From assembly GCA_014871385.1 (NCBI GenBank), contig CM026426.1:18547935-18611934 (forward strand): a stretch of DNA of 64,000 nucleotides. Reading direction: 5' to 3'. Source of the stretch: Ceratodon purpureus (lineage: Eukaryota > Streptophyta > Bryopsida > Pseudoditrichales > Ditrichaceae). A program made the translations under genes and the position numbers. Each line of letters starts with the position of its first letter. Positions within the stretch are counted from its first letter, which is position 1. Below are positions 12,276-24,318 of this stretch, in pieces. Below the pieces are notes generated by a model. It was not told the DNA's origin and did not search any database. It saw only the letters and a program-made list of their open reading frames with translations.

Positions 12276-12462
12276 AAGTCATGAAGTTGTGAAAAAATGC
12301 CAACTTTTTTTTCATCAAAATGTTCAGCACCAAGGCCAGGAAGTGAATGGAGTACAGGCTTAGCTATTATAAACACTACAACCACTTTGGTACTAACGCC
12401 ATAATAATAAAACTCGGCCGCTAACATCTTTAAACTAAACACTAGGTTTGTTCAATACATCT

Positions 12463-14408
12463 CTAAGGGAAACCCTCCACGGTCGATATGCTCTGCTCAA
12501 CCAACAAATCCAGTGACACTGGGGAGGAATGTGGCACTGGTGGCAACTTGCTAGTACTTGGCTCGTTGGAAGAACGGCTTGGCACGTCCTCTGCAGCTGT
12601 TGGGCATGGTTCAACGTCCCGAACAAGGCTTGTACCTTCCTGGAGCCCCCTCTTGAACTCTTCTAGCTTTTGTTTTGTTGTTTAGAGGGCAACACATCTA
12701 GCATTAGTACTTATTTCTTTAGAGAGACAACACGGTTCCAAACAAACACATGGACAATTCCGGCACATTAAATCATAACTAAAACAAGCATGATACTAAA
12801 CAAAAAAGAACCTAGGCTAAAATTCTGAAAAATGCAGGGAGCAAAAAAACACTAAAACTTACTGTGATGCGCCAAGGTTGCAACGGCCACATTGACAACC
12901 TCACCGTGTATGCTGCCAGCGGGTCGGCTAGCAAGTGGTTTGGGATGTGGGAACGCTGGAATAAATGGAGAAATTGGTGGTTGAGGCAATGGACCCTTTA
13001 CCTTGACCTTCGTTTTGGCCACCTTTGGAGCTGGTCGACCTTGAGCATCGCCGGCATCTTCTCTCATTCGCTTCACAAAGCCAGAGTCTGGTAGACTCGA
13101 TAGACATTTGCCTTTGCTGTCACGAGAGACTGGACCAGAGAGCTCCAGCCCATCAAACCCCCATGATTCCAACCAACTTGCATCACCAAGTTTGCCGCAA
13201 AGAGGGCAATTGCGCAGTTGAAACAAAGAGGTAATTGCAGCATCTACACGCTGAGTCAAGGTTAATTTTTAGAAGGACGCCTGCTTCAGACATATTCTTT
13301 CCAACATGGCGTTTTGGCTTGATAGAGTGCCGGGCAATTCTCTCAGATGCACAATTCTTCTCGAATTGGCGCAGCTCCTGTTGGGAACTCCGGTAAGCTG
13401 AACTGTCGCACTCTAAGGTTGATGCCAGCGTTGCTGCTTCCTCTTGGGCGGCCTCCACTGCGTCGTTGTTGGCAGCAATTGCTTTGCTGATCTTCCGTTG
13501 CTCCTTGTCTACATCTGCCTTCTCTTGGAGCTTTCCGGCTATAGCAGGCTTCTTGCTCCTTCTCCGTAGATCTTCCTTCATAGAGTTCAACCGCTCATCC
13601 TCGGTTTCCAACGCCATTATCTGGGCATGCAAACCGAGGTGAGCTAACTTCTTCTTGTCTAGCGTAGATGCAGATTGATGGAGTTTCGAAGTCTGCAACT
13701 GCAACTCCTTAAGCAATGCATCCACTTTCCTAGCACCGGTGCCAACACCATTGTGATGATAATACGTTGCCACCGCCGAGATGATGCCCGCCATCTCTTG
13801 CTTCAACGCCGGAGGACTCAGCTTCTGTGGGTTGTTGGCAGCATGGGCTCGGCGTTCTTGATTCACCTTTGCAGCTGCAGCAGCCCAGTTGACGTTGCTG
13901 TCTCGCCCACCACTGTAGTAATACACACATGCGCGTAGAAAAGTTTGGCTAAATGCTTTGTTGTCGGGAGCATCGCCATATACTCGTTGGTACATCCTCA
14001 CATACATATCCCGTGCTTTGGAGTCTTTACACCGGTCCAGCAAGTAGCGCGTCTTGTTTGCACCCTCCCTCGGCGGCCAAGTCTCCTCATATGTGTTTGC
14101 TGGAACCATCTTCTCCGTGACTTCTTTGGGCGTACAACCTTCCATGCAAACTCCTACCACTCTATGGAAGAATTCTTGGTTGTGGACAGCAGCTGATCGA
14201 CCCAGCAAGCATGGTGCAGCTAGACAAGCTTCTGTCTCAAATTTGTTGGAATCCCCTCTAAGTCAAATGGCGCTTCCTAGGTAGACTCCGTAAGACACTG
14301 TGATGGCACCTCGGACTTGACAACTATTGCCTCACGGTCACTTGCCTCAATTGGCAAAACCGCTTTTCCTCTGTTGGGACGATGGGATCTCTTGCCCAAG
14401 GAAGACAT
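12463..14408 (-). pseudogene. Coiled-coil RING-like protein, copy 1
   Basis: ATG at 14,408 (MSSLGKRSHR). Order: short basic N-terminus, globular domain (DLEGIP at about 14,255; WPPREGANK; YQRVYGDAPDNKAF; VNWAAAAAK), long Glu/Lys coiled coil (about 13,760-13,290), then the end of a RING-like finger (CPLCGKLGDASW, WGF) near 13,200. A donor near 12,860 leads to a last exon at 12,666-12,463. Lesions: TAG at about 14,281 where copy 4 has Trp, a frameshift near 14,235, and loss of the first half of the finger near 13,255, where the frames also change. The homologue at 45,845-48,118 keeps the full finger. Function unknown; RING-like fingers often act in ubiquitin ligases, but ligase activity is not shown by the sequence. 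Confidence 0.6.
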
Positions 14409-14808
14409 GGTGGAAACTATTTACCTCGATTACAACACAGCTACAGCAACCAGAGCGACAACAAGGAGCGGGAGCAAGCTAGAAGTCTAAAGCAGAGCAG
14501 GCAATTGAAACAACTATGGAAACAATGGTGGACACAGTTCAGAGCAAAGCAACACTAAATCTGGCAGGAATGGTTGATGTATCATAAAGAGGGCATGTTT
14601 TGAACCTTAAAAAATTGGGGTTGGTACATTTAGATGATGGAAGCGCACAACACAGCCACCAATGAGATGGACACGGCTTGGGACAGTCCTATGACCCCGT
14701 TGACTTAGTGGGGTAGTCGTTGTCAACTAGGTGAGTAGTACTGGGAGTAGCCTGTTGACTTTCATCCCCTCTCTTACGGCTTGTAAAGAACAGTAGTATA
14801 CTTTGGTG

Positions 14809-14910
14809 TAAGCCTTTGTTTCCACCGCCTTTAAATCAGTTTGCCTTTGTTTCCACCACCTTGAATTAGACTGCCTTTGTTTCCATCGACCTTAAATCAA
14901 TCTTGAATCA
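14809..14910. repeat. GCCTTTGTTTCCACCGCC minisatellite (three units)
   Basis: Three units of about 32 bp, GCCTTTGTTTCCACC followed by a short AT-rich spacer. The block with its left junction (TTTGGTGTAAGCC) is the reverse complement of 49,655-49,765. Confidence 0.75.
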
Positions 14911-14989
14911 GTCTGTTATGTTTTTTCTGGTCATTGATCCACCCCCTTGATCCAATATATCATCAACAATGATTATCCAAGTATTCTGA

Positions 14990-16725
14990 TGAAGCATAAA
15001 GTATTTTGGCATTGAGATCTTTTAGAGAGATATTTTAGAATTAGTACTGTTGGGAACTCCGGTAAGTTGAATTGTCAAGGGACTCTTGGATTTAGTGACA
15101 TCTCTAAGGGGCAAAACAATTTATTTAGATTAATTACTGCCTAGGAGGTTTTTGTGAAATTCATGTTTGACTTGAAATTTAAAGTGATGAGTATCGTAAA
15201 AACTGATTCTGTATTTTTACTGACTCGTCTGACTTCAAAATTTTCTACATTTCTTCGAATAGTTTCAAACATTTATTTTGTGCCTTAGCATGCTAACGTA
15301 CATAAATTCTGCATCAACATCCTCTACGATTTATCAGAACTGTATTCAATATATACTTCCTCATAAGTCCATCATTACAATTCATCCACGTTTAGATTAA
15401 CCCCTAAAGGACAATCATCCACATTTGGGCATTTTTGGAATTTGGGCATGTACCTATGAATGCAATTCACATCGGGATTTTCTGAAATTTTAATTGAAGG
15501 TGGGCCATTTGGAGATCTTCGTGTGGCTATTTTTATTTTTCAATTCCGACATCAGGATCAAATGATATGAAGGTTTAAGTGTCAAACGCTGCTCGTAGGG
15601 CAGCTGCTGAACCACTGTGAATGCAGCAAATTCTGCCCAAAACTGCCCAAAACTGCCCAAAATTGCGAAAATCTGCGAAAATCTGCCCAAAGATGAAACT
15701 TTGAAATTCCACCAATAATTGAGATTTTGATATTATTCAAAAATAAAAATTTCTATGTATAGAGAAGGCAGTAGAGCATGTTCCCACCGTTCGGATTTTT
15801 AATCCAAATTTTTTCATATGCTATTTTTATTGTCAAAAAAAGGCATTTGTTTGTCAATTTCAGTATACCCCCTAGCAAAAAATGATTATTTGGGCAACCT
15901 TCCACAACTTTTTTGAATATGATTTTTTCAATAAAAATAGCTAACTCAGTCTTCTTTGATGTGCATCAAAACCGCCAAAATCTATAATGCAAAAAAATGG
16001 TTTTTTGGGCCTTCAAAACTCTGCTGTTCCTTTTTTGCGCAGGGAAAAAAAACTTTATTTTCAACTTTGAACGTTATGATCTTGCAATTGGTGAGGAATG
16101 AGTGTGTAAGATTTGGTGGACATGTAGACATAGAAGTTAGCTACAAGATCTTTTGGTTAGATGTACTAATTATGACCCCAACTTAGCAAAATCCACCTTG
16201 ATTTGAAGAGGGGCTGTTTTCAGGCAGTTTTGATGAAAAATACCCTCAGAACTTTAAGGGTTAAACCTCCAAGATTCTACACATAGTAATTTCAAATTCA
16301 AGATAACATGAAGAACTATTGAATTCTCAACAGTATGAGCACTTCGAAACAAAAATGACAACTAGGTGATAAAGCCGATGACTGAAAAGAATGATCAGGA
16401 GGTGAATTCAAACCGTGCTTGCTTTTTCAATTGCAAGATTGCTTCAGAAACCAGCATGAAGTTCAAGCAAGACATCTACGTTCAAAGTAAAATGTGACCA
16501 CGATATGTACCAAATCCAAGAATGGTGCTAAAATACTGAAGAGTCTCTGAAAACCCTACATCAGTCAGAGGTAAAGAAACACCTAAGGGCCAAGATCATA
16601 GCAAGTGTACCAAACACAAAACTACTGAAACACTGGTAGACTGTCCTAGCATACAATAGGTGTAGACAGTTACATAAAGAAAATTGATTGTTTGGTGCTT
16701 CATTTCTAGAGTCCCTGGCTTCATT
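14990..16725 (-). repeat. Duplicated segment, reverse complement of 48,300-49,345
   Basis: 14,990-15,395 matches the reverse complement of 48,945-49,345, and 16,275-16,725 matches the reverse complement of about 48,300-48,745. The match continues into the coding tail at 16,726-16,890. The two copies carry different sequence in between (see 15,396-16,270 and 48,749-48,940). Confidence 0.8.
15396..16270. mobile_element. Candidate non-autonomous TIR element (~0.87 kb)
   Basis: Occupies the site where the duplicate at 48-49 kb has a different 190-bp insert. Its ends are TTAACCCCTAAAG and, inverted, TTTAACCCTTAAAG. It contains no coding sequence. Target duplication is not clear. Confidence 0.45.
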
Positions 16726-18480
16726 CTACTGTCCACGTTTCGATTCAAGTTGGCGAAGCTGCTCTTGGGAACATAGGATGGCTGAACTGTCGCGCTCTAT
16801 GATTGATGCCAGCTTCATTGCTTCCTCTTGGGTTGCCTCCAACGTGGCGATGTTGGCAGCAATCGCTTTGCTGATCTCCCGTTGCTCCTTGTCTACATCC
16901 GCCTTCTCTTTAAGCTCTCCGGCTCTAGCAAACTGTCTGCTCCTTCTCCGCATATCATCCTTCATGGAATTCAGCCGCTCATCCTCTGTTTCCAACGCCA
17001 AAATCTGGGCTTGCAAACGAGTTTGAGCTACCTTCTTCTCCTCTAGTGCAGATGCAAACTGCTGGAGTTCTGAAGTCTTGAGATCCAACTCCTTTTGAAA
17101 TGCGTCCACTTTCCTTGTACCAGTGAGAAAACAAAACTGTTAGCCAATAATTGCAAGAAGCCGCCATTTCTACAAAGAATGCAAATACTCTACATGGCAT
17201 ATCAAGGAGTAGTAAGTGTAACTTACACAAACTTGAACTTCCACCAGCTGTTGCCTCCAAACTCTTCTTCACGGTGGAGACATCCTCCTCCATCTCTGCT
17301 GTAAGAGGGAGCCCAAATTGAGCCATCCAAGCCCCAGTGAAGGACGTACAACAGCGTGGACAAGTGGGTCGCTTGAACTCTAGCAACACTGCAATGCACG
17401 TTGGATGAAATCCACACCCACAAGAACCGACAACAATAGCACACGCTACAAATCCATGTTGCCTACATCCTGCGCACAGTCTCAACTTTGACTCTGTTGG
17501 CAACTCAGGCAATGACGTCCCTGTTGGATACAGAAATGGAGCTCTTGCTTGCAGCATCAAGGTGAAATTCTGAAGGCTCAGCAACTTCTCCTTGTTGGCA
17601 GCAATGGCACGAGCTGCTCGCTCAACTGCATTGGCAGCCTCTGGCAACTTGCTAGTCTCAATGACTAGTATGGATTCCTCCGTCTTCTGTTGCGAATCTG
17701 ACATTTCAATGAGCCTCTCCAATAAATCCTTTCCCTCACGCCACTTCTGAGCGGACAGCTGGTTGGTACCTCTTAGTTTCAGCTCATTTGCCACTGCATA
17801 AGCTTCATTATACTCCTCTTGAATCGCACTCATCTGTTCGCCATTGGAGAGAAGTCCTTGTTTCAACTTAATCACAGTCTGCAGCAGATCGTCTTGGACA
17901 GCTATTGCTTCTTCCTGAAGCTTGTAACTATCTCTCTAGGCTGTCTCTACCTCGCGTATAGCGTGATCTCTCTGCAACTTAGGCGATTTAGGTCGTTTAG
18001 AGGAGCTCCTCCTGAACTCCAAAGTTGCCGCTTTGTTGGCAGCAACGACGGCGCACAAGGAGGCCAGTTGCTCCCGCATCGCCACAGGGCCCAATTTGTG
18101 GCGGTTTAGGGACTTAGTGGACATTCAAATTTTGTGCCTCTTCACAGCCTCTGCCACCCAATCAACCTTGACATTGTGCACAAATGTCGCATAGGAAGCC
18201 CGTAAAAACCTCATAGAAAAGGAACTGTTGGTCGGGTGGCCTCCATAGACAAGCCTGTAGTGCTCACAGAACTGTGCGGCTTGGTCCTGGTCAACACAGT
18301 TGTCATTTCAAACCTGTACTTGTCTGATGAAGGCGACCACTTTGTGAGAATTTCGGCGTCAGAATCAGCTGCCACCGTCTGGACTTGGTCTACCTCATGG
18401 GCGCCACAGCATACATTTGTTGTTGAAGATCTTCCGGAATTCCATCCAACATAATCGGCTCTTGGAATTCATCGCTGCCA
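16726..18480 (-). pseudogene. Coiled-coil RING-like protein, copy 2, chimeric
   Basis: Reading on the minus strand: a degraded N-terminal domain at 18,480-18,130 (LDGIPEDL, then RLVYGGHPTNSSFSMRFLRA and VDWVAEA in shifted frames), TGA at about 18,123, basic linker and long coiled coil (18,124-17,600), and a complete RING-like finger (17,480-17,330: CAGC, SCGCGFHPTC, CPRC) with the tail WMAQFG. Beyond a segment with a possible intron (17,225-17,115) a second coiled coil at 17,109-16,726 is nearly identical in type to that of copy 1 (LETEDERLNSMK) and ends at QLESKRGQ stop. The double coil suggests fusion of two paralogues, or misplaced exons after rearrangement. Confidence 0.55.
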
Positions 18481-18689
18481 ATGTCTCCCCTGCCAATAGA
18501 AACAGTGCCGTCTCCAACATCGCTGGGGCCTGTTTCCTACATCTCTGGGCCCACTCCATCTGCTCCATCGTGAGGGTGCATGGAATCCCATCTATACTTG
18601 CGACGAAGTCTCCTCATATCTGCAACCAGATTCAAGCGACCGCAACTTCTGTTAAAACTAGAAGCCACGACTGAATACAACATCTAATT

Positions 18690-19850
18690 CAAAGGCCATA
18701 CACGATGACAACAACACTGTGGCACTTCAACATCTACAACAAGCTGAATGGTTCTAAAATACTATACTAAATAGAATTACCTTCTGTTGCGTACTACTAT
18801 CTGCACTTCCCTTCTGCAACTTTAGAAGTTAACAAATGTATTGAAGCCCTAAAGTTCCGGCTGATTAAAATCTGCAGCCCACCTAAAATAAGTTTGAGGT
18901 ATATATTGGACTCAGTCTATCACTTACACATCTAGACCACAACACATAGTGCTGTTAATACGACTGAAGTCCTACCCATCAGCAACCAACAAGAGAATTC
19001 TAACAAAAGGAAAAAAAACAGCATGGAAACAACCCTGACCTGATTGGAAGGATTACTGCGTAGGAGGTTGTTGAGAAGTTCCAAACAGTCCTAAAATACA
19101 AAATGGTAATTAATCGGTATTAAGTGCTCAATGATCAAACCACACAAGAGAACACAAATACAAATTATACCTTTAAAATTAGTAACAGCGGTAACGATGA
19201 CAGTTAGCAAGAGTGGCAACGATGACAACAAGATTTGAGGCACTTCAACATCTACAGCAAGCTCAATGGTTCTTAAATACTATACTGAATATAATATCTC
19301 TGACAGTTCTAGCATTCCCAAAACGAAATTCAACATCTCAAAAGTTAAAACACATCGTATATGCACCATTACCAATTACTTACTACACCACCGAAACTAC
19401 CAAAAAAAATAAACTGCCAATATAACAAACTGGTTTGCTGGCAACACCCCATACATTGTCCAACACAGTGGCAATGATCTTTGTTGGGTGCGGCATTAGC
19501 AACAGTGGCAACGATGGCAACAAGATCCAAGGCACTTCAATATCTACACTATCGTTCAATGGTTATAAAATAGTATACTGAATTTGAATATCTTTGCCAG
19601 TTCTAGCATTCCCAAAACAAAATTCTACATCTCAAAACACATCGTATATGCACCATTACAGAGTACTCACTACACCACCAAAAGGACAAGACGAAAATGG
19701 AGATAGCAATACCTGCAACATACAAATCCCGCCCATAAAAACAGTCCAAAACACTAGTCTTTGGCTTCAAAGTTCACTGTCCGTTTTGGTATCTAAAATT
19801 AGTAACAATGGCAACGATGACAGTTAGCAACAGTTGCTTCAATTTTGTTT
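18690..19850. repeat. Tandem repeat, ~300-bp unit
   Basis: Units with GGCACTTCAACATCTAC and CTATACTGAAT recur at about 18,720, 19,240 and 19,530. The two later units also share CCAAAACRAAATTCWACATC and CACATCGTATATGCACCATT. The flanking word AACGATGACAGTTAGCAA appears at 19,193 and 19,815. No gene seen. Confidence 0.65.
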
Positions 19851-19879
19851 TGAACAAGCAAGGGAACACTTCACACCTT

Positions 19880-20400
19880 CTTGGCGTTCGTATTCAGTTC
19901 GTTCCCATCCTTGTCGTGACTGGGCAGACCACGGTCATCAAATGTGAAGTCTCCATTGGAACTCCTCTCGAGTCTTAAAGAGTTCACTTCGAGATACGGA
20001 AGCTGATTCGTGTTTCTCAAGCAATTTTGCCTGTTTCAAAGCCAACGGTCCTAGAGATAAAATAGAATTAGGAACAGAAAGTGTAATATTGCAAAGCTAA
20101 GCAATAGAATGGTTACGAGGCACGATTCCTTCGACCCAATAGAATTCGGTGATGAGTGCAAAGGGCCCGGATGAAAATCAATTTCCAAGACAACCATTGT
20201 AAGAACTCACTCGCCAAAACATGATGTTACGACGTGTAGAAGGTGGGTGTTCTTTAATAAAGAAGCAATCAAACAGAGAAAGGTGAACTTCAGAAAAACA
20301 TGAACTTACAACTGAAATTTTGGAGTCGTCTGATCTCCACTTAGAAATTGTGGGCCACTTGGACCACAAATGTCTCATCTGCTTCACTACAAGTCGACAC
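19880..20400 (-). other. Possible exon fragments of an unknown gene
   Basis: On the minus strand an open stretch at about 20,400-20,313 ends at a GTAAGTTC donor. Another at about 20,036-19,880 follows a GAAACAG acceptor and ends in a stop. They could be exons of a host gene fragment; no family recognised and support is weak. Confidence 0.2.
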
Positions 20401-20729
20401 TCTAGACTCCATCACATATTGCTTAGCTGTTGTTGAAAAGTTCCATCAGTCTTTGGAACACATTACGTGATGCGTCGATTCATGTTGGGTGCGGTAGTAG
20501 CAACCTCAGAATTGTAGACGTTGTTTGAAACCCCTAAACCTGCAATGCGATCTCTAGTGCCATGCTTGCTAGAGCACGGGTTGGGAGGAATTCATTGCAG
20601 CTGCTGCTTTGATGCCAACAGCTTGATTTCACTCATTTCAGCCGCCATTGTCTTGAGCTGAACTCCTCAAGCTGTCTCGCTTCACTCAATCGCACTGTCA
20701 TCACTCTGCCAACTGGATGATATTTTTTG

Positions 20730-21490
20730 GATGAGATTTTAATTTTCATTTGATGCTTTTCATTCTTTTCCTTCATCTTTGTGACATTCTTAAATACGAA
20801 TATCATTTTACCATGTTTTCATTTTTTATGGGATTTCCGTTGTTCGTAGAGATCATTCAATAATTTATTTTTATTTTTTTGGTTTTTCTAAATATCTATT
20901 GTTTCATTTCATTCTTTTAATTGAGTCTATTGTTTTTTAATATGATCTAGTGATTAATTTTTAAAATATCTCATGGCATTTTAAAATGCTCTACATGCTT
21001 TTGGTTCTTTTTCTTTTTGTGTGACATTCTTAAATTTCATTTTCTCCTCTTCATCTTTTTATGTATTTTTTGTTATTCTTTTCAATCATTTAGTGATTGT
21101 TTTTTTATTTCTTTTACAGTTTTAAATATGATTTTTTACCTTCCATACTTTAAATTTAATTTACATATTTCTTAAGATGCTTTAGTAATTACTTGTTTAA
21201 GTAGCTTTTGGCATGGTTGAATATCATTGATGCAATTCATGCTTTTCATTTTCAAATATCAAGTTGATGCTTTAGTGTATTTTTCGTTATTCTTTTCAAT
21301 CATTAAAAGATTGTTTTTTTTTTTTTTTTAATTTTGAATATTATTTTTTACATTTCATACTTTTATTTAATTTACATTTTTTTAAAAAGGATCTAATGAT
21401 TACTTGTTGAAGTACCTTTTAGCAACTTTGACTCTCATTGATGCAATTCATGCTTTTTATTTTCAAATATCATTTGATGCTTTTTTAATC
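20730..21490. repeat. AT-rich tandem repeat, ~211-bp period
   Basis: ATTGATGCAATTCATGCTTTT occurs at 21,226 and 21,437, with further conserved blocks (TTATTCTTTTCAATCATT, AATTTACAT) in register and an older, diverged copy upstream. It adjoins the left end of the composite transposon. Confidence 0.65.
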
Positions 21491-21496
21491 TATCTA

Positions 21497-21520
21497 TGGG
21501 TGTAAGTATGCTAGACCCTA
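21497..21520 (+). repeat. Left terminal inverted repeat of type-1 element B
   Basis: GGGTGTAAGTATGCTAGACC plus a few bases, matched inverted at 42,720-42,743; preceded by CTAT. Confidence 0.65.
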
Positions 21521-22079
21521 GTACTTTTTGAGTCACAGTACAGTATACGGCATAGTACCTTAGCTTTGTACTTTGATAGAGCATGATGCCTCAATGTTTT
21601 TGCAAGTCTTGATCTGAGAAAGGAATAGGTAAGATGTCGAAGGTCTTATTATCACTGTTGAAAGGGTTGTAAAACTTAATTGTTCATGTTAATTTTGTAC
21701 TTATGACGGGTTCACTTCATATGTCCCAAGTACAAAAAAAAAGGAAAAGTACAGAAATATTTGTTTGGGATTGCATGGATTTAGCTGATTATCTCGCAGG
21801 AAACAGGCAATGGAATGGCCTTTTCAAAGCCGTTAGAAGATTTGAAGCGGGATTACATATTTGGTGTGAATTTGCATAATTAGTACTGTACAGTTGGCGG
21901 GGGGAAAGTGTATGTAAAATTAAGATTTCTGTGGATCCAAGCGCGGATTTTGGGTACCCAATGGTTGTTCTACAATGGCTAATCAAAGAATACGTGAAAA
22001 AACAATTTTCCCGCCATCTCATTTTATACATGCGATTGCATTCAATCTATACATAAGGTACATAGAGTACATAATGTAC

Positions 22080-22635
22080 AGAACTCCGGTAGATCTTGAC
22101 CGTTCGTGTTGAGCATCGCTCATCTCCACCATCAATTTCTTGCCCCTAGATCCTACATTCCAGGACTCCAAGCGCCGTCAGAGGTTGCCTTGTGTTCTCC
22201 CTGCCACTTTCACACCTCTTCCAGCGTCGAGACCTAGTCAAGTGTGCGTCTTTCTTCTGCTTTGCCTTTCTTCTACATTGCTTTCGCATGCACAGCTGTG
22301 GGTGCGCACCAGTGCCGTAATCACTCAACATACCCTTGTCTTAGCACCTTCATCTTCTACTAGGTTCTAGGTTCATACAATTGTAGGGGTTTTGTTTAGA
22401 GAGAATGAGAGAGCTCAAGGGGTGGTATTTGTATGAGACTATTAGAAGCGGAGGAGGATCTAGCACGTATTTTACAGGTTTGGAAAAACCTACCACACAT
22501 TTGGCATTAGCATTTGTATATTTAATCATGACGTTTTAATTTCTAGATACTTATACTGTTGTTCAACTTGTTCAGGTGGGAAGTCGATGTAACGGTGAAG
22601 TCGAAGAACTTTGAGAGGAATCAAAATCCGAGGAG
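22080..22635. other. 5' region of type-1 element B without a supported gene
   Basis: GTAC words at 22,050-22,080, then a more GC-rich stretch with a 76-aa open frame (22,140-22,370) that shows no motif. Confidence 0.4.
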
Positions 22636-22935
22636 ATGGACAAATTGTTCGACCCTGGTGATAGACAGAAGGCCATACTAAGAACAGCATCTCTTGAAGA
22701 AGACGACGTGGAACTATGGTGGGACAAGCGGGAGTTGGAGGAGCATTTTCAATTCCTTGCAGACGTTTTCGGATTCGAGAAGCCCTTCGAGAATCATGTT
22801 GCCTTGGTGAATGCCAGCGTACTAACCACTCTGCTCCTCATCCGCATCGGCTTGGAACATGAACGGGAGCTTGCGCAAGATGTAGACATCTGGAACCGTG
22901 TTTTTGCAATGTTGTTCCATTTTTATATGAGTTAA
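22636..22935 (+). CDS. Small hypothetical protein, 99 aa
   Basis: ATG at 22,636 opens a 99-residue frame with balanced, protein-like composition (DKLFDPGDRQKAILR near the start, several acidic helical segments, a hydrophobic stretch LTTLLLIRIGL). It lies between the left terminus of the type-1 element and the transposase, on the same strand. The equivalent part of copy A is outside the window, so conservation cannot be tested. Function unknown. Confidence 0.35.
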   Translation: MDKLFDPGDRQKAILRTASLEEDDVELWWDKRELEEHFQFLADVFGFEKPFENHVALVNASVLTTLLLIRIGLEHERELAQDVDIWNRVFAMLFHFYMS

Positions 22936-23593
22936 GGGTTATGTTGATTTTTTGTTCTCTCCCGTAGTGATTACATACTAGATGTGTCTCCAATCTCCCC
23001 TTATAAATGAGGTTCTGATTAGTTTTAGGATATTTTTGTGGTACCTGACGCAACTACACAGAAGCTGTCAAGGGTCCATTTTCAATTTTAACAGGTGTAT
23101 ACTCTGATCGAGTTGAAGGATCACGCATTTTTCTAAGTCACTGCAACTACACTGCTTATTGTTTTGCGGATGCACATTGTTACAAAGATACATTCCTCTA
23201 CATCATATTGGCCGTTTAGAAATTCACATACTGTAAAAAAGATTTAAAGGCACCCTTTCGGATTATCCATATTAGCTGGCGAGAAATCCACAAGATTCAT
23301 TTATAAAGCGCAGAGCTTAAAATTAATAAATATCGTCCACAGGATCAATATTTATCCGCAACATCAACGTCCACTGGTCAATTCGAAGGAAATGACAACC
23401 AATTAAAATATTTACACTCGAGGCTCTTATCAAGCAACACGATAGGCAGTTAATTTAGTATGTGCAGTGTGTACACGGTGTGAGTACATGCAATTTGTAC
23501 ATGCAAAGAGTACACTAAGTTTCCACGTACAGTGAGTACATTCTCTGGTAACGGATAATCAAGATCCTATTTTCTAGGGGCGCCGAGCCTAAG

Positions 23594-24175
23594 ATGCCGC
23601 CGCCACTAGCAATCCCTTGGCCTCCACGTTGGCGCCGCCCTGGATTCCCTCTTCTTTTTAGCCTAGTCGTTGTGCTTTGCTATATTCTGTGTCTACTCGG
23701 TGTCGCTTGGAATTCAACTACAGTTTGTGCATCGCTCTTGTTTTGTTTCCTTGCTAGAATATGCGATTTACAGAACTGTTCGCTAAACAATGTCTAAGTC
23801 CAGGCAGCAGTCCCTCTTTGTCCAGAGACTGATTACTTTGTACTTCCCTGCAAAAGGGTTCCCTCCGGGATTGCTCTCCGCTAGTACCGAGATAGACTCC
23901 CTCCTATACACAGTGGATAGCGAGACTAGTGACTCTTGTTACGTTTCTGAAATCCCGGTCTCTAAACAAGGGAACCCTGACTATTATCTAGGCAAATGCA
24001 ACACCGTGTCTGAAGAGTCCCCGAGGCGTGCACTATTTGCAACCGCAGTTAGTCTAGATTCCTATAGTAGCTACGAGTACCTGCCTTCTCTATCTGACGT
24101 ACAATTTTCCATAGGTTCCGCCACTGATAGCAGCGAGTCCATTGCATTTAGGCGATGACAGGAAACTACAGTTTG
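23594..24175 (+). CDS. Two short ORFs in a candidate 5' exon of transposase B
   Basis: A 67-aa frame (23,594-23,797) with a hydrophobic, possible membrane segment (FSLVVVLCYILCLLG) overlaps a 122-aa Ser-rich frame (23,790-24,158). A GTAAGTTC donor follows at about 24,176, and the transposase start lies just after an acceptor at 24,302. These frames may be upstream ORFs in the leader exon of the transposase, or an unrelated small gene. No family recognised. Confidence 0.3.
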
Positions 24176-24318
24176 GTAAGTTCTTTTCCATTTTCATGTG
24201 GACGCATTCAAATTGTTTCATTTTCATCGCCTCATTGATTATACTTCGCTCATTGCTATAATCTGCACTCTCTATGTAGTAATCATTTTTATGTGTTACC
24301 AGGTTCAGGGTGTCAGTT

